NCBI GenBank assembly: GCA_964503595.1
Contig: CAZDAM010000096.1
Coordinates: forward strand, 1-13,143
Reading direction: 5' to 3'
DNA from: CAZDAM01 sp964503595
GTDB taxonomy: Bacteria > Muiribacteriota > UBA6191
DNA length: 13,143 nucleotides
Positions 1-5,821 of the stretch are shown piece after piece. A program made the position numbers and the translations under genes. Every line of letters starts with the position of its first letter. The stretch's first letter is position 1. The notes under the pieces are model-generated. The model made no database searches, was not told the DNA's origin, and saw nothing but the letters and a program-made list of their open reading frames with translations.

Positions 1-197
1 AAGTGAAACATGCCGTACGCTTACGCGATCAGGGCCAATGCACCTTTCATTTCAAGGGAAAACGCTGTGAAGGAAGGCGGTTTTTGCACATCCATCACAG
101 AATTCCGGTTTCAAAGGGTGGGAAAAATACGGTGGAAAATCTGATCACGCTTTGTTCCAGGCATCATACTTTGGTGCACGAAAGGAGCCAGGAGTAA
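1..197 (+). CDS. HNH endonuclease domain protein (3' end only)
   Basis: This is the C-terminal 64 codons of a gene whose beginning lies left of the window; the frame is open to the edge, so the GTG at position 3 is probably internal. The fragment is a compact HNH nuclease domain: the RLRDQGQCTF segment, Cys13 and Cys22 as candidate zinc ligands, the His-His pair at residues 31-32 (HIHHRIPVSKGG), the Asn of VENL at 46, and a final CSRHH at 51-55 that supplies the last Cys and His (numbering from position 3). HNH domains use the His for metal-dependent phosphodiester cleavage and the zinc Cys residues for folding. The variant with a C-terminal HNH after a long helical region is common as a multicopy, non-restriction nuclease of unknown job in many bacteria. 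Substrate and partner genes cannot be read from here. The stop is followed by a weak hairpin with a T tract. Confidence 0.85.
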   Translation, partial: VKHAVRLRDQGQCTFHFKGKRCEGRRFLHIHHRIPVSKGGKNTVENLITLCSRHHTLVHERSQE

Positions 198-205
198 AAT
201 CATAG

Positions 206-231
206 CAAGGGGCGCTTGTTTCTTTATTTTT
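206..231. terminator. Weak terminator between convergent HNH and DPBB genes
   Basis: The 46-base gap between the two convergent stops holds CAAG-GGGCG-CTTG (206-218) followed on the plus strand by a T-rich run to 231. The stem is only 4 bp, so it is a weak intrinsic terminator for the HNH gene at best; the minus-strand reading has a shorter T run. Function is inferred from position and the T tract. Confidence 0.35.
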
Positions 232-243
232 GTGCAAATTGCT

Positions 244-1017
244 CTAGCGTACGAATTTCCATTCGACGTAGCCGGAGTAGTTATAGGACTGATCGCGGGC
301 AATGCCCAGTTTCTGCCAGGCCCAGGGGGTAAGATCGATTCCGGCCGGATTGAGAACGACCCGGCCATCCCAGCGGCGCTTCTTCTTGCGGAAATATTCC
401 ACGGCTCTGGGTTCGCCGCCATTGGACCAGTAAGGATCGTCCCGAAACCAGGGGCCCAGATCCCGCACTGTCATACGGACCCAGCCTGTGAATTTCCCGT
501 TGGGCAGGGGTCGGCGCACCAGAATATCCTTTCCGACTGCGGAATTATCGGGAAGAGCAGCGGTGACAATCCCCCATTTGACCTTGGTGCCGTCCTTGAA
601 ATACGAGCTTTCCCCTTTATTACCGGGCTTGCCAAAAGAGGTGCCATAGACGTGGAAGGCTCCGGATGGAGTGTGGACCGGAGTGCGGTCCTCCAAAAGA
701 ACCCGGATGGATACGGCTTTTTTGCGCTCAAAAAGGGAGCGGGCCACAATATGGCTGAAGAGCTCTTCAAATTTGCTCTGGTCTTTGGCTGAAATTTTAC
801 CGGTATCTTCCTGCTTGATTTCAATCTTAAGAAGTCCGCCGGTCTTTTCCTGAATTTTCTGGTTGAGGGGTTCCTGGGCTTTTTCTTTGAGAATCTGGTT
901 GGTCTTGCGATCTAAATAACCCCGAATCAGATCACCAAGAGGATCCTTGGCCCAGCTCTGAAGGGCCAGAAAACCGAGGAGAATCAGATGGAAGAAGCAG
1001 GTTCTGGAGAAAGCCAT
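244..1017 (-). CDS. Secreted double-psi beta-barrel (RlpA-like) protein
   Basis: 257 residues. Residues 1-23 are a signal peptide (hydrophobic LILLGFLAL then QSWA before KD), so the protein is exported. Residues 28-110 are charged and helical. The C-terminal half (about 120-257) resembles a double-psi beta-barrel of the RlpA/expansin type: the VTAALPDN strand at 151, RDLGPW at 185-190 matching the DRGPF motif with Asp186, and NPAGIDLTPWAWQKLG at 223-238 matching the IDLSxxAxxxLG motif. About 30 residues rich in Lys/Arg separate the two motifs, more than in RlpA. The His that follows TAA in active RlpA lytic transglycosylases is not seen (Leu here), so peptidoglycan cleavage is uncertain. The ATG at 1017 is chosen for the signal peptide; it lies 34 bases inside the end of the solute-binding protein gene, so the two are probably one transcript and translationally coupled. 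There is only a distant GAGG upstream. Confidence 0.6.
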   Translation of the reverse strand: MAFSRTCFFHLILLGFLALQSWAKDPLGDLIRGYLDRKTNQILKEKAQEPLNQKIQEKTGGLLKIEIKQEDTGKISAKDQSKFEELFSHIVARSLFERKKAVSIRVLLEDRTPVHTPSGAFHVYGTSFGKPGNKGESSYFKDGTKVKWGIVTAALPDNSAVGKDILVRRPLPNGKFTGWVRMTVRDLGPWFRDDPYWSNGGEPRAVEYFRKKKRRWDGRVVLNPAGIDLTPWAWQKLGIARDQSYNYSGYVEWKFVR

Positions 1018-2666
1018 ACGTGATAGTAATCGACCTCAGCAGCCCCAAAGGCGAAGTTTTCCAGACCATGAACCCAGGGTTGCATCAGAAAATATGTTGT
1101 GGGGTAGTACAAAAATATCCAGGGAGCATCCTCAACAATGCGGGATTCCACCTGCTGGTAGATCGCGGAGCGTTTCTCGGAATTCCCTATGGTGCGGGCT
1201 TCTTCCAGCAGTTGATCCACTTCCGGGTTGGCATAGCGGGAAGAGTTGGAAAGCCCGGCATTGCGGGAGTGAAAATTGTACCAGAGAATATTGTCGGCAT
1301 CCGGGTAGTCTGCAATCCAGCCGAGTGAAAAGAAAGGTGCGGTTCCGGCATCAATGCTCTGGTAGTGATCGGATAGAGAAACAAATTTCAGGCGCAGATG
1401 AATGCCAAGATCGGCCAGGTTGGCCTGAACGGCTGCCGCAGCTGCCCGGGCATCCTCGGAGAGGCCGGTCTGAAGGGTCAGTTCGGGGAAATCTGTGACC
1501 ATGCCCCGATCATCAAAGGAATAGCCGGCACGAATCAGGAGTTCCCGGGCCTTGGCAAGCTGAAAGGGATAGGGTTCAACCCCGTGACTGTAGCCAGGAA
1601 CTTCAGGGGGCAGAGGGCCCTTGGCAACCATGCCGTGATTGTTCTTGATGTATTTGACCAGAAGCCGCTTGTTGACGGCAAAATTGAGGGCCTGTCTGAC
1701 CAGCTTCTGGTTGAAGGGCTCCATATTGACATTCATGCCTAGGTAGGTGGTTTCCAGAGAGGAAGTTTCAAGAAATCGATAGCGGCCTTTCTTGATGGAA
1801 TCTTTGAGCTTGTGGGCCGGGATCTGGGTGACATGATGGATTCGGCCCTGGCGGAAAAGCTCGTACTGCTCCAGATCTGATTTGACGATCCTGAAGCGGA
1901 TTCTCTCAAGGTAGGGACGCCCCAGATGAAAGTCCAGATTGGCCCGTAAGACGACTTCTTCTCCGGCAATATAGCGCTCAAAAATGAAGGCCCCGCTGCC
2001 TACCGGGTGCTGACCAAAGCTTTTTCCGTAGTGGAGTGCGTCTTCACGGGGAACGATGGATAGGGCTGGAGTGGTCAAAATGGCAAGAAAGGGGGAATAT
2101 GGATTCTTGAGATGAATTTCCAGACGGTATTTGGAAAGAATCCGGATTCCGCTGACCCCTCTGGCACTGCCATCCATGTAGGCATCACTGCCCTCGATGA
2201 ACCCCAGAAGTTCCTGGTGGGGACTTCCCATTTCAGGAGAAAGCAGTCTTTCCATGCTGAATTTGACATCGCCGGAAGTGACTTCCCGACCGTGATTGGC
2301 GGACAGGGTCGATTTTTCCGTGATGGTATGAAAGCGGACTTTTTCCTTAAGAGAAAGGGTATAGATTTTTTCGTCCGAAGAAACTGAGTAGGATTTGGCC
2401 AGATCCGGGGTCGGCTTCTGGTTGGAATCCATCCTGAAAAGTCGGGAATAGACCTGGGCTACGATTTCAGCGGCAGTGGTGTCAGTGACAAATGCCGGAT
2501 CCATGGTGGTGGGGTCATCCAGAATGGCCCTCACATAGGTTCCCCCGAACTGGGGTTTGGTGGGGCCCTGCTGGTTCTTAATCTCATCCAGCTGATTTTT
2601 CTCGAAAAAGATCCAGCCGGTGGACAGGGCAAGAAGCAGGCTTAAAATGGCAATGGCTCGATTCAC
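984..2666 (-). CDS. Family-5 peptide/solute-binding protein (OppA/DppA-like)
   Basis: 560 residues from the GTG at 2666, the usual length for extracellular solute-binding proteins of family 5 (SBP_bac_5), which capture oligopeptides, nickel or other solutes for ABC importers. Family features in order: GGTYVRAILDDPTTMDPAF at 41-59, PDLAKSYSVSSD followed by LKEKVRFH, then VTSGDVKFSMERLL, PVGSGAFIFERY, RQALNFAVNKRLLV, and near the C-terminus LGWIADYPDADNILW, typical of this fold. The N-terminus has a hydrophobic stretch (AIAILSLLLALSTGWIFF, residues 5-21) with no lipobox Cys, so it is either a cleaved signal or a membrane anchor in the periplasm. A longer reading from a TTG at 2747 adds 27 non-signal-like residues and runs into the divergent gene, so I rejected it. 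No Shine-Dalgarno is visible; an extended -10 ends six bases before the GTG. No permease or ATPase gene is adjacent, so partners must be elsewhere. Confidence 0.88.
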   Translation of the reverse strand: MNRAIAILSLLLALSTGWIFFEKNQLDEIKNQQGPTKPQFGGTYVRAILDDPTTMDPAFVTDTTAAEIVAQVYSRLFRMDSNQKPTPDLAKSYSVSSDEKIYTLSLKEKVRFHTITEKSTLSANHGREVTSGDVKFSMERLLSPEMGSPHQELLGFIEGSDAYMDGSARGVSGIRILSKYRLEIHLKNPYSPFLAILTTPALSIVPREDALHYGKSFGQHPVGSGAFIFERYIAGEEVVLRANLDFHLGRPYLERIRFRIVKSDLEQYELFRQGRIHHVTQIPAHKLKDSIKKGRYRFLETSSLETTYLGMNVNMEPFNQKLVRQALNFAVNKRLLVKYIKNNHGMVAKGPLPPEVPGYSHGVEPYPFQLAKARELLIRAGYSFDDRGMVTDFPELTLQTGLSEDARAAAAAVQANLADLGIHLRLKFVSLSDHYQSIDAGTAPFFSLGWIADYPDADNILWYNFHSRNAGLSNSSRYANPEVDQLLEEARTIGNSEKRSAIYQQVESRIVEDAPWIFLYYPTTYFLMQPWVHGLENFAFGAAEVDYYHVWLSPEPASSI

Positions 2667-2681
2667 CTGGAAAGAATACCA
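2667..2681 (-). promoter_or_regulatory. Extended -10 for the solute-binding protein gene
   Basis: On the minus strand the sequence TGGTATTCT (2681 to 2673) fits an extended -10 (TGnTATAAT), and its last base lies six bases before the GTG start at 2666. Transcription would start at or next to the start codon, giving a leaderless mRNA, consistent with the lack of a Shine-Dalgarno. No good -35 is visible. Inferred from sequence only. Confidence 0.35.
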
Positions 2682-2695
2682 AAGGCGGCGTTGGG

Positions 2696-3559
2696 ATGCG
2701 AATAGCGTATTTGAGTTGTGAGGCCATGCTGGATCCGGCTTCCTCAAGAAAAGATGCCTTTGAGCATGGATTGATGCTGCATTGTCTCAGGAAGGCGGCG
2801 ACTCTCAGGGGAGTGGAGATTTTTGATCTGGCCTGGGATGAACCCCGCGTTTTCAGCGAATCATGGGATGCAGTTCTGGTGGGAACCGCCTGGGACTATC
2901 AGGACCGGCAGGAGGAATTCCTGTCTGCAATGGAAGATCTCTCCAGAATCTGTCCTCTCTATAATCCTCCTGAGCTTTTGCGATGGAATTCCCGTAAAAC
3001 CTATCTCAGGGATCTGACCGGGAAAGGGTTTCTGATTGTACCGACCCTCTTTTTGGAATCTTTGAATCCTGAAGATCTGAAAGATGCCTGCCAGCATTTT
3101 GGAACGGAAACTCTGGTGGTGAAACGTCAGGTGGGGGCCAATGCCGAGGGGCAGCATCTCTGGAGGATGGGGGCTTTACTTCCCGATTGCCAGGGGGCCG
3201 TCATGGTTCAGCCCTTTCTTCAGAAAGTCCGGACAGAAGGAGAGTTGAGCTTCATCTTCATTGGAGAGAGATTTTCCCATGCGCTTCGAAAACTACCCAA
3301 AGAGGGGGACTATCGCGTTCAGTCGGCCTACGGAGGTCGGGAGCAGGTTCATGTTCCGGACTCCAGGGAAATGGAGACGGCGCGCGGGATTCTGGAGAGT
3401 CTTGAGCCTGCTCCGGTCTATGCCCGCATGGATTTTGTCCAGGGAGAGAAAGATAGGCTTCATCTGATGGAACTTGAGCTGGTGGAACCCTATCTCTATC
3501 CAGAGCAGGGGCCAGAACTGGGAAATTTTCTGCTGGAAGAAATTCTAAGGCGGGGATAA
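2696..3559 (+). CDS. ATP-grasp ligase, DcsG-like
   Basis: 287 residues, a full-length single-domain ATP-grasp protein of the group that includes the cycloserine-pathway ligase DcsG and RimK/glutathione-synthetase relatives; such enzymes use ATP to make an acyl-phosphate and join it to an amine. Visible signposts: N-terminal MRIAYLSC strand; GTAWDYQDR (63-71); NPPELLRWNSRKTYL (90-104); LVVKRQVGANAEG (140-152), with Lys143 as the probable ATP-contact Lys; QPFL (172-175); EGELSFIFIGERFSHALRK (181-199); VYARMD (241-246); MELELVEP (258-265), the acidic metal-binding end of the site. The core residues look intact, so it is likely active. Substrate is unknown; there is no cycloserine cluster here. 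A weak AAAGG lies 10 bases before the ATG. The start is 29 bases from the divergent solute-binding protein gene, which may share control. It ends at a strong terminator. Confidence 0.8.
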   Translation: MRIAYLSCEAMLDPASSRKDAFEHGLMLHCLRKAATLRGVEIFDLAWDEPRVFSESWDAVLVGTAWDYQDRQEEFLSAMEDLSRICPLYNPPELLRWNSRKTYLRDLTGKGFLIVPTLFLESLNPEDLKDACQHFGTETLVVKRQVGANAEGQHLWRMGALLPDCQGAVMVQPFLQKVRTEGELSFIFIGERFSHALRKLPKEGDYRVQSAYGGREQVHVPDSREMETARGILESLEPAPVYARMDFVQGEKDRLHLMELELVEPYLYPEQGPELGNFLLEEILRRG

Positions 3560-3595
3560 AACAGAGAGGCCCCGAAAACCGGGACCTTTCTGTTT
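3559..3595. terminator. Bidirectional hairpin terminator
   Basis: AAACAGAGAGG (3559-3569) pairs with CCTTTCTGTTT (3585-3595), continuing inward through CCCG/CGGG with one mismatch around an AAAAC loop, a stem of about 16 pairs with one G-T pair. Both ends carry T tracts (GTTT on plus, GTTTTA on minus). It lies between the convergent ATP-grasp and ahpD stops and should end transcription from both sides. Confidence 0.8.
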
Positions 3596-3607
3596 GGTGC
3601 CAGAGGC

Positions 3608-4132
3608 TTATGCATGGAAGTCCGAGATGGCCTTGCTGACAGCAGCCAGGCGGGCCAGATCATGGATTTTTTCTTCGCTGATATTGTGTTCCTTGAGGGT
3701 TCTCTCGTGAGAGACAATACATTGAGAGCAGCCATTGAGAACACTGACCGAGAAAGCGACCATTTCAAAGGTTTCACGGCCAAGCAGGGGCTGGGCCAGG
3801 GCGTTCATTCTCAGGCCAGCCATGCGGTAGGCTGAAGGAAGCTCTCCGTGGGCTTCGGTAATAAAATGGCGGAAGCGGTAGTACATGTTCATCATGCCCA
3901 TTAAAGCTCCTGCTTCAAAGGCTTCCTGCTTTTGCTCATCATTCAGATCTGTTGTTTCAAGACCAGCCTGTGCAATTTCCTTCAATTCAGGGCTGTGCAG
4001 GGACTGGGCCAGACCAGCGAGGGTGGCGTAGGCCTCCTGCTGGCTCAGACTGGAGTCTTCCAGCAGTTTCTTAAGATTCAGCTTGAGGTCTTTGGCAATA
4101 CGGGAACCGGATTGGGTAAACAGATTTTCCAT
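3608..4132 (-). CDS. ahpD: Alkylhydroperoxidase AhpD
   Basis: 174 residues, close to the 177 of Mycobacterium tuberculosis AhpD and of the same type (carboxymuconolactone decarboxylase-like fold). The catalytic set is complete: Glu123, then NGCSQCIVSHE with Cys135, Cys138 and His142 in the spacing of the known proton-relay site (Glu to first Cys is 12 residues, as in M. tuberculosis). The N-terminal half carries AKDLKLNLKKLL and the GALMGMMNMYYRFRHF helix typical of this branch. In mycobacteria AhpD passes electrons from lipoamide/dihydrolipoamide dehydrogenase to AhpC, replacing AhpF; no ahpF is seen here, so the same route is likely. It follows ahpC by 50 bases on the same strand, with a good AAGGAG ahead of the ATG. 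A GC-rich hairpin between the two may lower its expression. Confidence 0.93.
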   Translation of the reverse strand: MENLFTQSGSRIAKDLKLNLKKLLEDSSLSQQEAYATLAGLAQSLHSPELKEIAQAGLETTDLNDEQKQEAFEAGALMGMMNMYYRFRHFITEAHGELPSAYRMAGLRMNALAQPLLGRETFEMVAFSVSVLNGCSQCIVSHERTLKEHNISEEKIHDLARLAAVSKAISDFHA

Positions 4133-4143
4133 GTGAGTTCTCC
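4133..4143 (-). promoter_or_regulatory. Ribosome binding site of ahpD
   Basis: On the minus strand CAAGGAGAACTCAC precedes the ATG at 4132: a near-consensus Shine-Dalgarno at good spacing. This contrasts with several genes in the window that have none. Confidence 0.75.
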
Positions 4144-4151
4144 TTGAAGAA

Positions 4152-4172
4152 GGGGCCGGAACCGCCGGCCCC
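4152..4172 (-). terminator. Intercistronic hairpin between ahpC and ahpD
   Basis: GGGGCCGG (4152-4159) and CCGGCCCC (4165-4172) form a perfect 8-bp G+C stem with a 5-base loop. The minus strand after it reads CTTCTTCAAGG, without a proper T run, so a full terminator is unlikely. An attenuator or a 3' stability element that keeps ahpC mRNA more abundant than ahpD is the likelier role (inference). Confidence 0.55.
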
Positions 4173-4182
4173 GATCAGAAAA

Positions 4183-4707
4183 TTAGAGAGTGGCCTGACC
4201 TTTCTCCCAGTTACATGGGCAGAGTTCATCGGTTTGCAGGCCATCCAGTGTCCTGAGGACTTCCTTCACATTGCGTCCAACATTCAGGTCGTTGACGCTC
4301 ATGTGGCGAATGATGCCATCGGGATCGATGATATATGTGGCACGCATTGGAGCGGTATTCTGAGGATGGAGAATGCCAAGCTTTGTGCTCAGAGCCTTGT
4401 TGTAGTCCGCAAGCATGGGGAACCTGAGATTCCTTAAATCATCATGCTGATTTCTCCAGGCCATGTGAACGAAAGCGGAATCGGCACTGACACCAAAAAC
4501 CTGGGCATCGCGGTCCTCAAAATCCTCCATGGCCTGATTGAATCCGGAAATTTCGGTGGGGCAGACAAAGGTGAAATCCAGCGGCCAGAAGAAAACAACC
4601 GACCACCTGCCTTTCAGATTTTCCTGAGTGAAAACCGGAAATTCCTTGTGGCTTAGCTCTGTGCAACCTTCCATTGAAAACTGAGGAAATTCTTGTCCTA
4701 CCATCAT
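4183..4707 (-). CDS. ahpC: Alkyl hydroperoxide reductase AhpC (2-Cys peroxiredoxin)
   Basis: 174 residues, cytoplasmic thioredoxin-fold peroxiredoxin that reduces H2O2, organic peroxides and peroxynitrite. The peroxidatic site is WPLDFTFVCPTE with Cys49; the resolving end is LCPCNW with Cys163 and Cys165, the paired-Cys tail found in the AhpC group that works with AhpD in mycobacteria. PMRATYIIDPDGIIRH (119-134) is the usual family strand including the conserved Arg. The protein is shorter than the 187-195 residues common in the family, mainly at the termini. Two ATGs occur in tandem (4707 and 4704); AAGGAG sits six to seven bases before the first, which I take as the start. It is the first gene of a two-gene unit with ahpD and has its own promoter with a palindromic operator candidate and a structured 5' leader. 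Confidence 0.95.
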   Translation of the reverse strand: MMVGQEFPQFSMEGCTELSHKEFPVFTQENLKGRWSVVFFWPLDFTFVCPTEISGFNQAMEDFEDRDAQVFGVSADSAFVHMAWRNQHDDLRNLRFPMLADYNKALSTKLGILHPQNTAPMRATYIIDPDGIIRHMSVNDLNVGRNVKEVLRTLDGLQTDELCPCNWEKGQATL

Positions 4708-4726
4708 GAGATTCTCCTTGGAGTTG

Positions 4727-4768
4727 TAAATTTATTTCTTTGCCGTATTGGCAACAGGAATAAATTTA
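4727..4768 (-). repeat. 42-base stem-loop in the ahpC leader
   Basis: TAAATTTATT (4727-4736) and AATAAATTTA (4759-4768) are perfect inverted repeats; inside them TTGCC (4740-4744) and GGCAA (4750-4754) form a second stem. Read as minus-strand RNA: a 10-bp A+U stem, a 4-by-3 internal loop, a 5-bp stem and a 5-base AAUAC loop. It ends just before the ahpC ribosome binding site and starts about where transcription would begin. Either a 5' mRNA structure or a DNA binding site. Confidence 0.6.
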
Positions 4769-4781
4769 GAGCTACTCTAAA
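4765..4781. promoter_or_regulatory. Palindromic operator candidate for ahpC
   Basis: TTTAGAGCTACTCTAAA is a perfect 7-bp inverted repeat around CTA. Its central 15 bases can also be read as a 7-1-7 element of the Fur/PerR shape (TTA at one end, TAA at the other), though the inner bases differ from the Bacillus PerR box. It covers the predicted -10 of ahpC, where a peroxide-sensing repressor would act. The regulator is inferred, not seen. Confidence 0.5.
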
Positions 4782-4801
4782 AGAGAGTCCACATTTTTCA
4801 A
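4774..4801 (-). promoter_or_regulatory. ahpC promoter
   Basis: Minus strand: -35 TTGAAA (4801 to 4796), 16-base spacer, -10 TAGAGT (4779 to 4774). The expected start is near 4767, leaving a leader of about 60 bases that begins with the stem-loop. The -10 sits inside the palindrome at 4765-4781. Confidence 0.45.
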
Positions 4802-4808
4802 TAGTGGA
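4788..4808 (-). terminator. Weak hairpin after the CHAP-like gene
   Basis: TCCAC (4788-4792) and GTGGA (4804-4808) form a 5-bp stem, with inner ATT/AAT pairing possible. On the minus strand it is followed by CTCTCTTTT, so it may end the upstream gene 4822-5748. It overlaps the predicted -35 of ahpC, which limits confidence. Confidence 0.35.
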
Positions 4809-4821
4809 ACAAATTCAAGGC

Positions 4822-5748
4822 TCATGGCCTTGCGGTAGGGGTGAAGACACCGATGATTCGAGGGGTACCTCCTGCTGCAGTAGAAGCGCAGCTTCGGGAA
4901 AGGTGATAGCAGAAGCTGGAACATGCTTCGGTAGAACCTGTCTTGATGGCAATGTGACCGGCCCTGCTGCCTCCGCATTTGTCCCACACGATCACAGAGC
5001 CAATCGGGGCCTCAAGAGCCGCATTGTGGCCTGCCTGATAGTTGCTGGTACTGTAGAAGGTCCGACTTAAACCCAGGGCCGGGCCATGCAGTTCTTCCTG
5101 CCATTTGTGGGCAAAATCACTGGCATAGTAAGGAGGCTGATTCAAAAGGGAGCCCGGGTGCTGAAAGAAAAAGGCTGAATTGCCAATTGCCTGTCCCAGT
5201 GTCTTTCCGGTGCACTCATAGCAGTCTCCCCGATTGAAATTAGTATTTCCGCATTGTCCGTGACGGGCTGTCGGAACTCTGGAAAGACGGGCGAGAGTTT
5301 CCCCCCAGGAGGGGTCATAGCCAGAAAGTCGGGAAAAGCGGGATTTGAGATCCCGGACTCCCTGCTGATAATCGTTTCCGTCATCAGGGACCGATCCAGT
5401 GCCAAGTTTTTTTTCCAGTTCACGCAGATGAACGCCCAGATTAGGTCTTTGGGCTCTCCATTCTTCCGTAGTGAATCTTTCTCCCTCAGCCATGAGGATA
5501 TATTGCTTGGCCAGCCAGTACTGGGCTTTGAAATCACGTCTTCGATCCTGGTGGACCCAGGATTTGAGTGAATTCAGGGCGGCATCATATTCCTGATTTT
5601 CATTTAGGCGGATGACTTCTCGAATGATGGAATCCCGATCTTGTGCCGGGGTGTCTGAGACCTGAGCAATATCGTCAAACAGAGGACCTTGAGCAAAGAG
5701 GGATGTGACAGTTAAAAAAGATGCGAAGACAAAGAGAAAAGTACTCAT
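4822..5748 (-). CDS. Secreted Cys-rich CHAP/NlpC-like protein
   Basis: 308 residues from the ATG at 5748, chosen because it opens a clean signal peptide (MSTFLFVFASFLTVTSLFAQ, cut near 19-20) and matches the promoter; an ATG at 5823 adds 25 residues without export features and overlaps ligA. Residues 35-155 are helical, with a TPR-like EYDAALNSLKSWVHQ stretch. The C-terminal part (160-308) looks like a papain-fold amidase of the CHAP or NlpC/P60 kind: NRGDCYECTGKTLGQAIG (172-189) with Cys176 or Cys179 as nucleophile candidate, and PIGSVIVWDKCGG then AGHIAIKTG with His265 in the place of the catalytic His. Seven Cys (166, 176, 179, 258, 276, 280, 287) cluster here, suggesting disulfides in the periplasm. 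If active it would cut peptidoglycan cross-bridges or stems. The assignment rests on motif layout and is not certain. Confidence 0.55.
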   Translation of the reverse strand: MSTFLFVFASFLTVTSLFAQGPLFDDIAQVSDTPAQDRDSIIREVIRLNENQEYDAALNSLKSWVHQDRRRDFKAQYWLAKQYILMAEGERFTTEEWRAQRPNLGVHLRELEKKLGTGSVPDDGNDYQQGVRDLKSRFSRLSGYDPSWGETLARLSRVPTARHGQCGNTNFNRGDCYECTGKTLGQAIGNSAFFFQHPGSLLNQPPYYASDFAHKWQEELHGPALGLSRTFYSTSNYQAGHNAALEAPIGSVIVWDKCGGSRAGHIAIKTGSTEACSSFCYHLSRSCASTAAGGTPRIIGVFTPTARP

Positions 5749-5783
5749 ACAAAAATCATATTTATGAAATACAGTAGCGTCAA
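5749..5783 (-). promoter_or_regulatory. Leaderless-type promoter of the CHAP-like gene
   Basis: Minus strand: -35 TTGACG (5783 to 5778), exactly 17 bases, -10 TATGAT (5760 to 5755), each one base from consensus. Six bases then separate the -10 from the ATG at 5748, so transcription should start on or next to the A of the start codon. There is no Shine-Dalgarno, as expected for a leaderless mRNA. Confidence 0.7.
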
Positions 5784-5821
5784 GTTCGCGGAATGAAATA
5801 CTTCTATGGCATGATTCAAAC

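Noticed and set aside
232..792. Open frame of 186 codons on the plus strand
   Set aside because: It lies antisense to the DPBB-like gene, has no recognisable domain, and the opposite frame has a signal peptide and family motifs.
1094..1498. Plus-strand open frames inside the solute-binding protein gene
   Set aside because: Low-complexity shadow translations of a clear family-5 binding protein on the other strand.
2643..2648. TAAAAT as -10 of the ATP-grasp gene
   Set aside because: It has no matching -35 and lies inside the opposite gene; A+T hexamers of this kind are common by chance.
2667..2747. N-terminal extension of the solute-binding protein from a TTG at 2747
   Set aside because: It adds a hydrophilic, non-signal stretch, overlaps the conserved start of the divergent ATP-grasp gene and has no ribosome site; the GTG at 2666 directly precedes the hydrophobic export segment.
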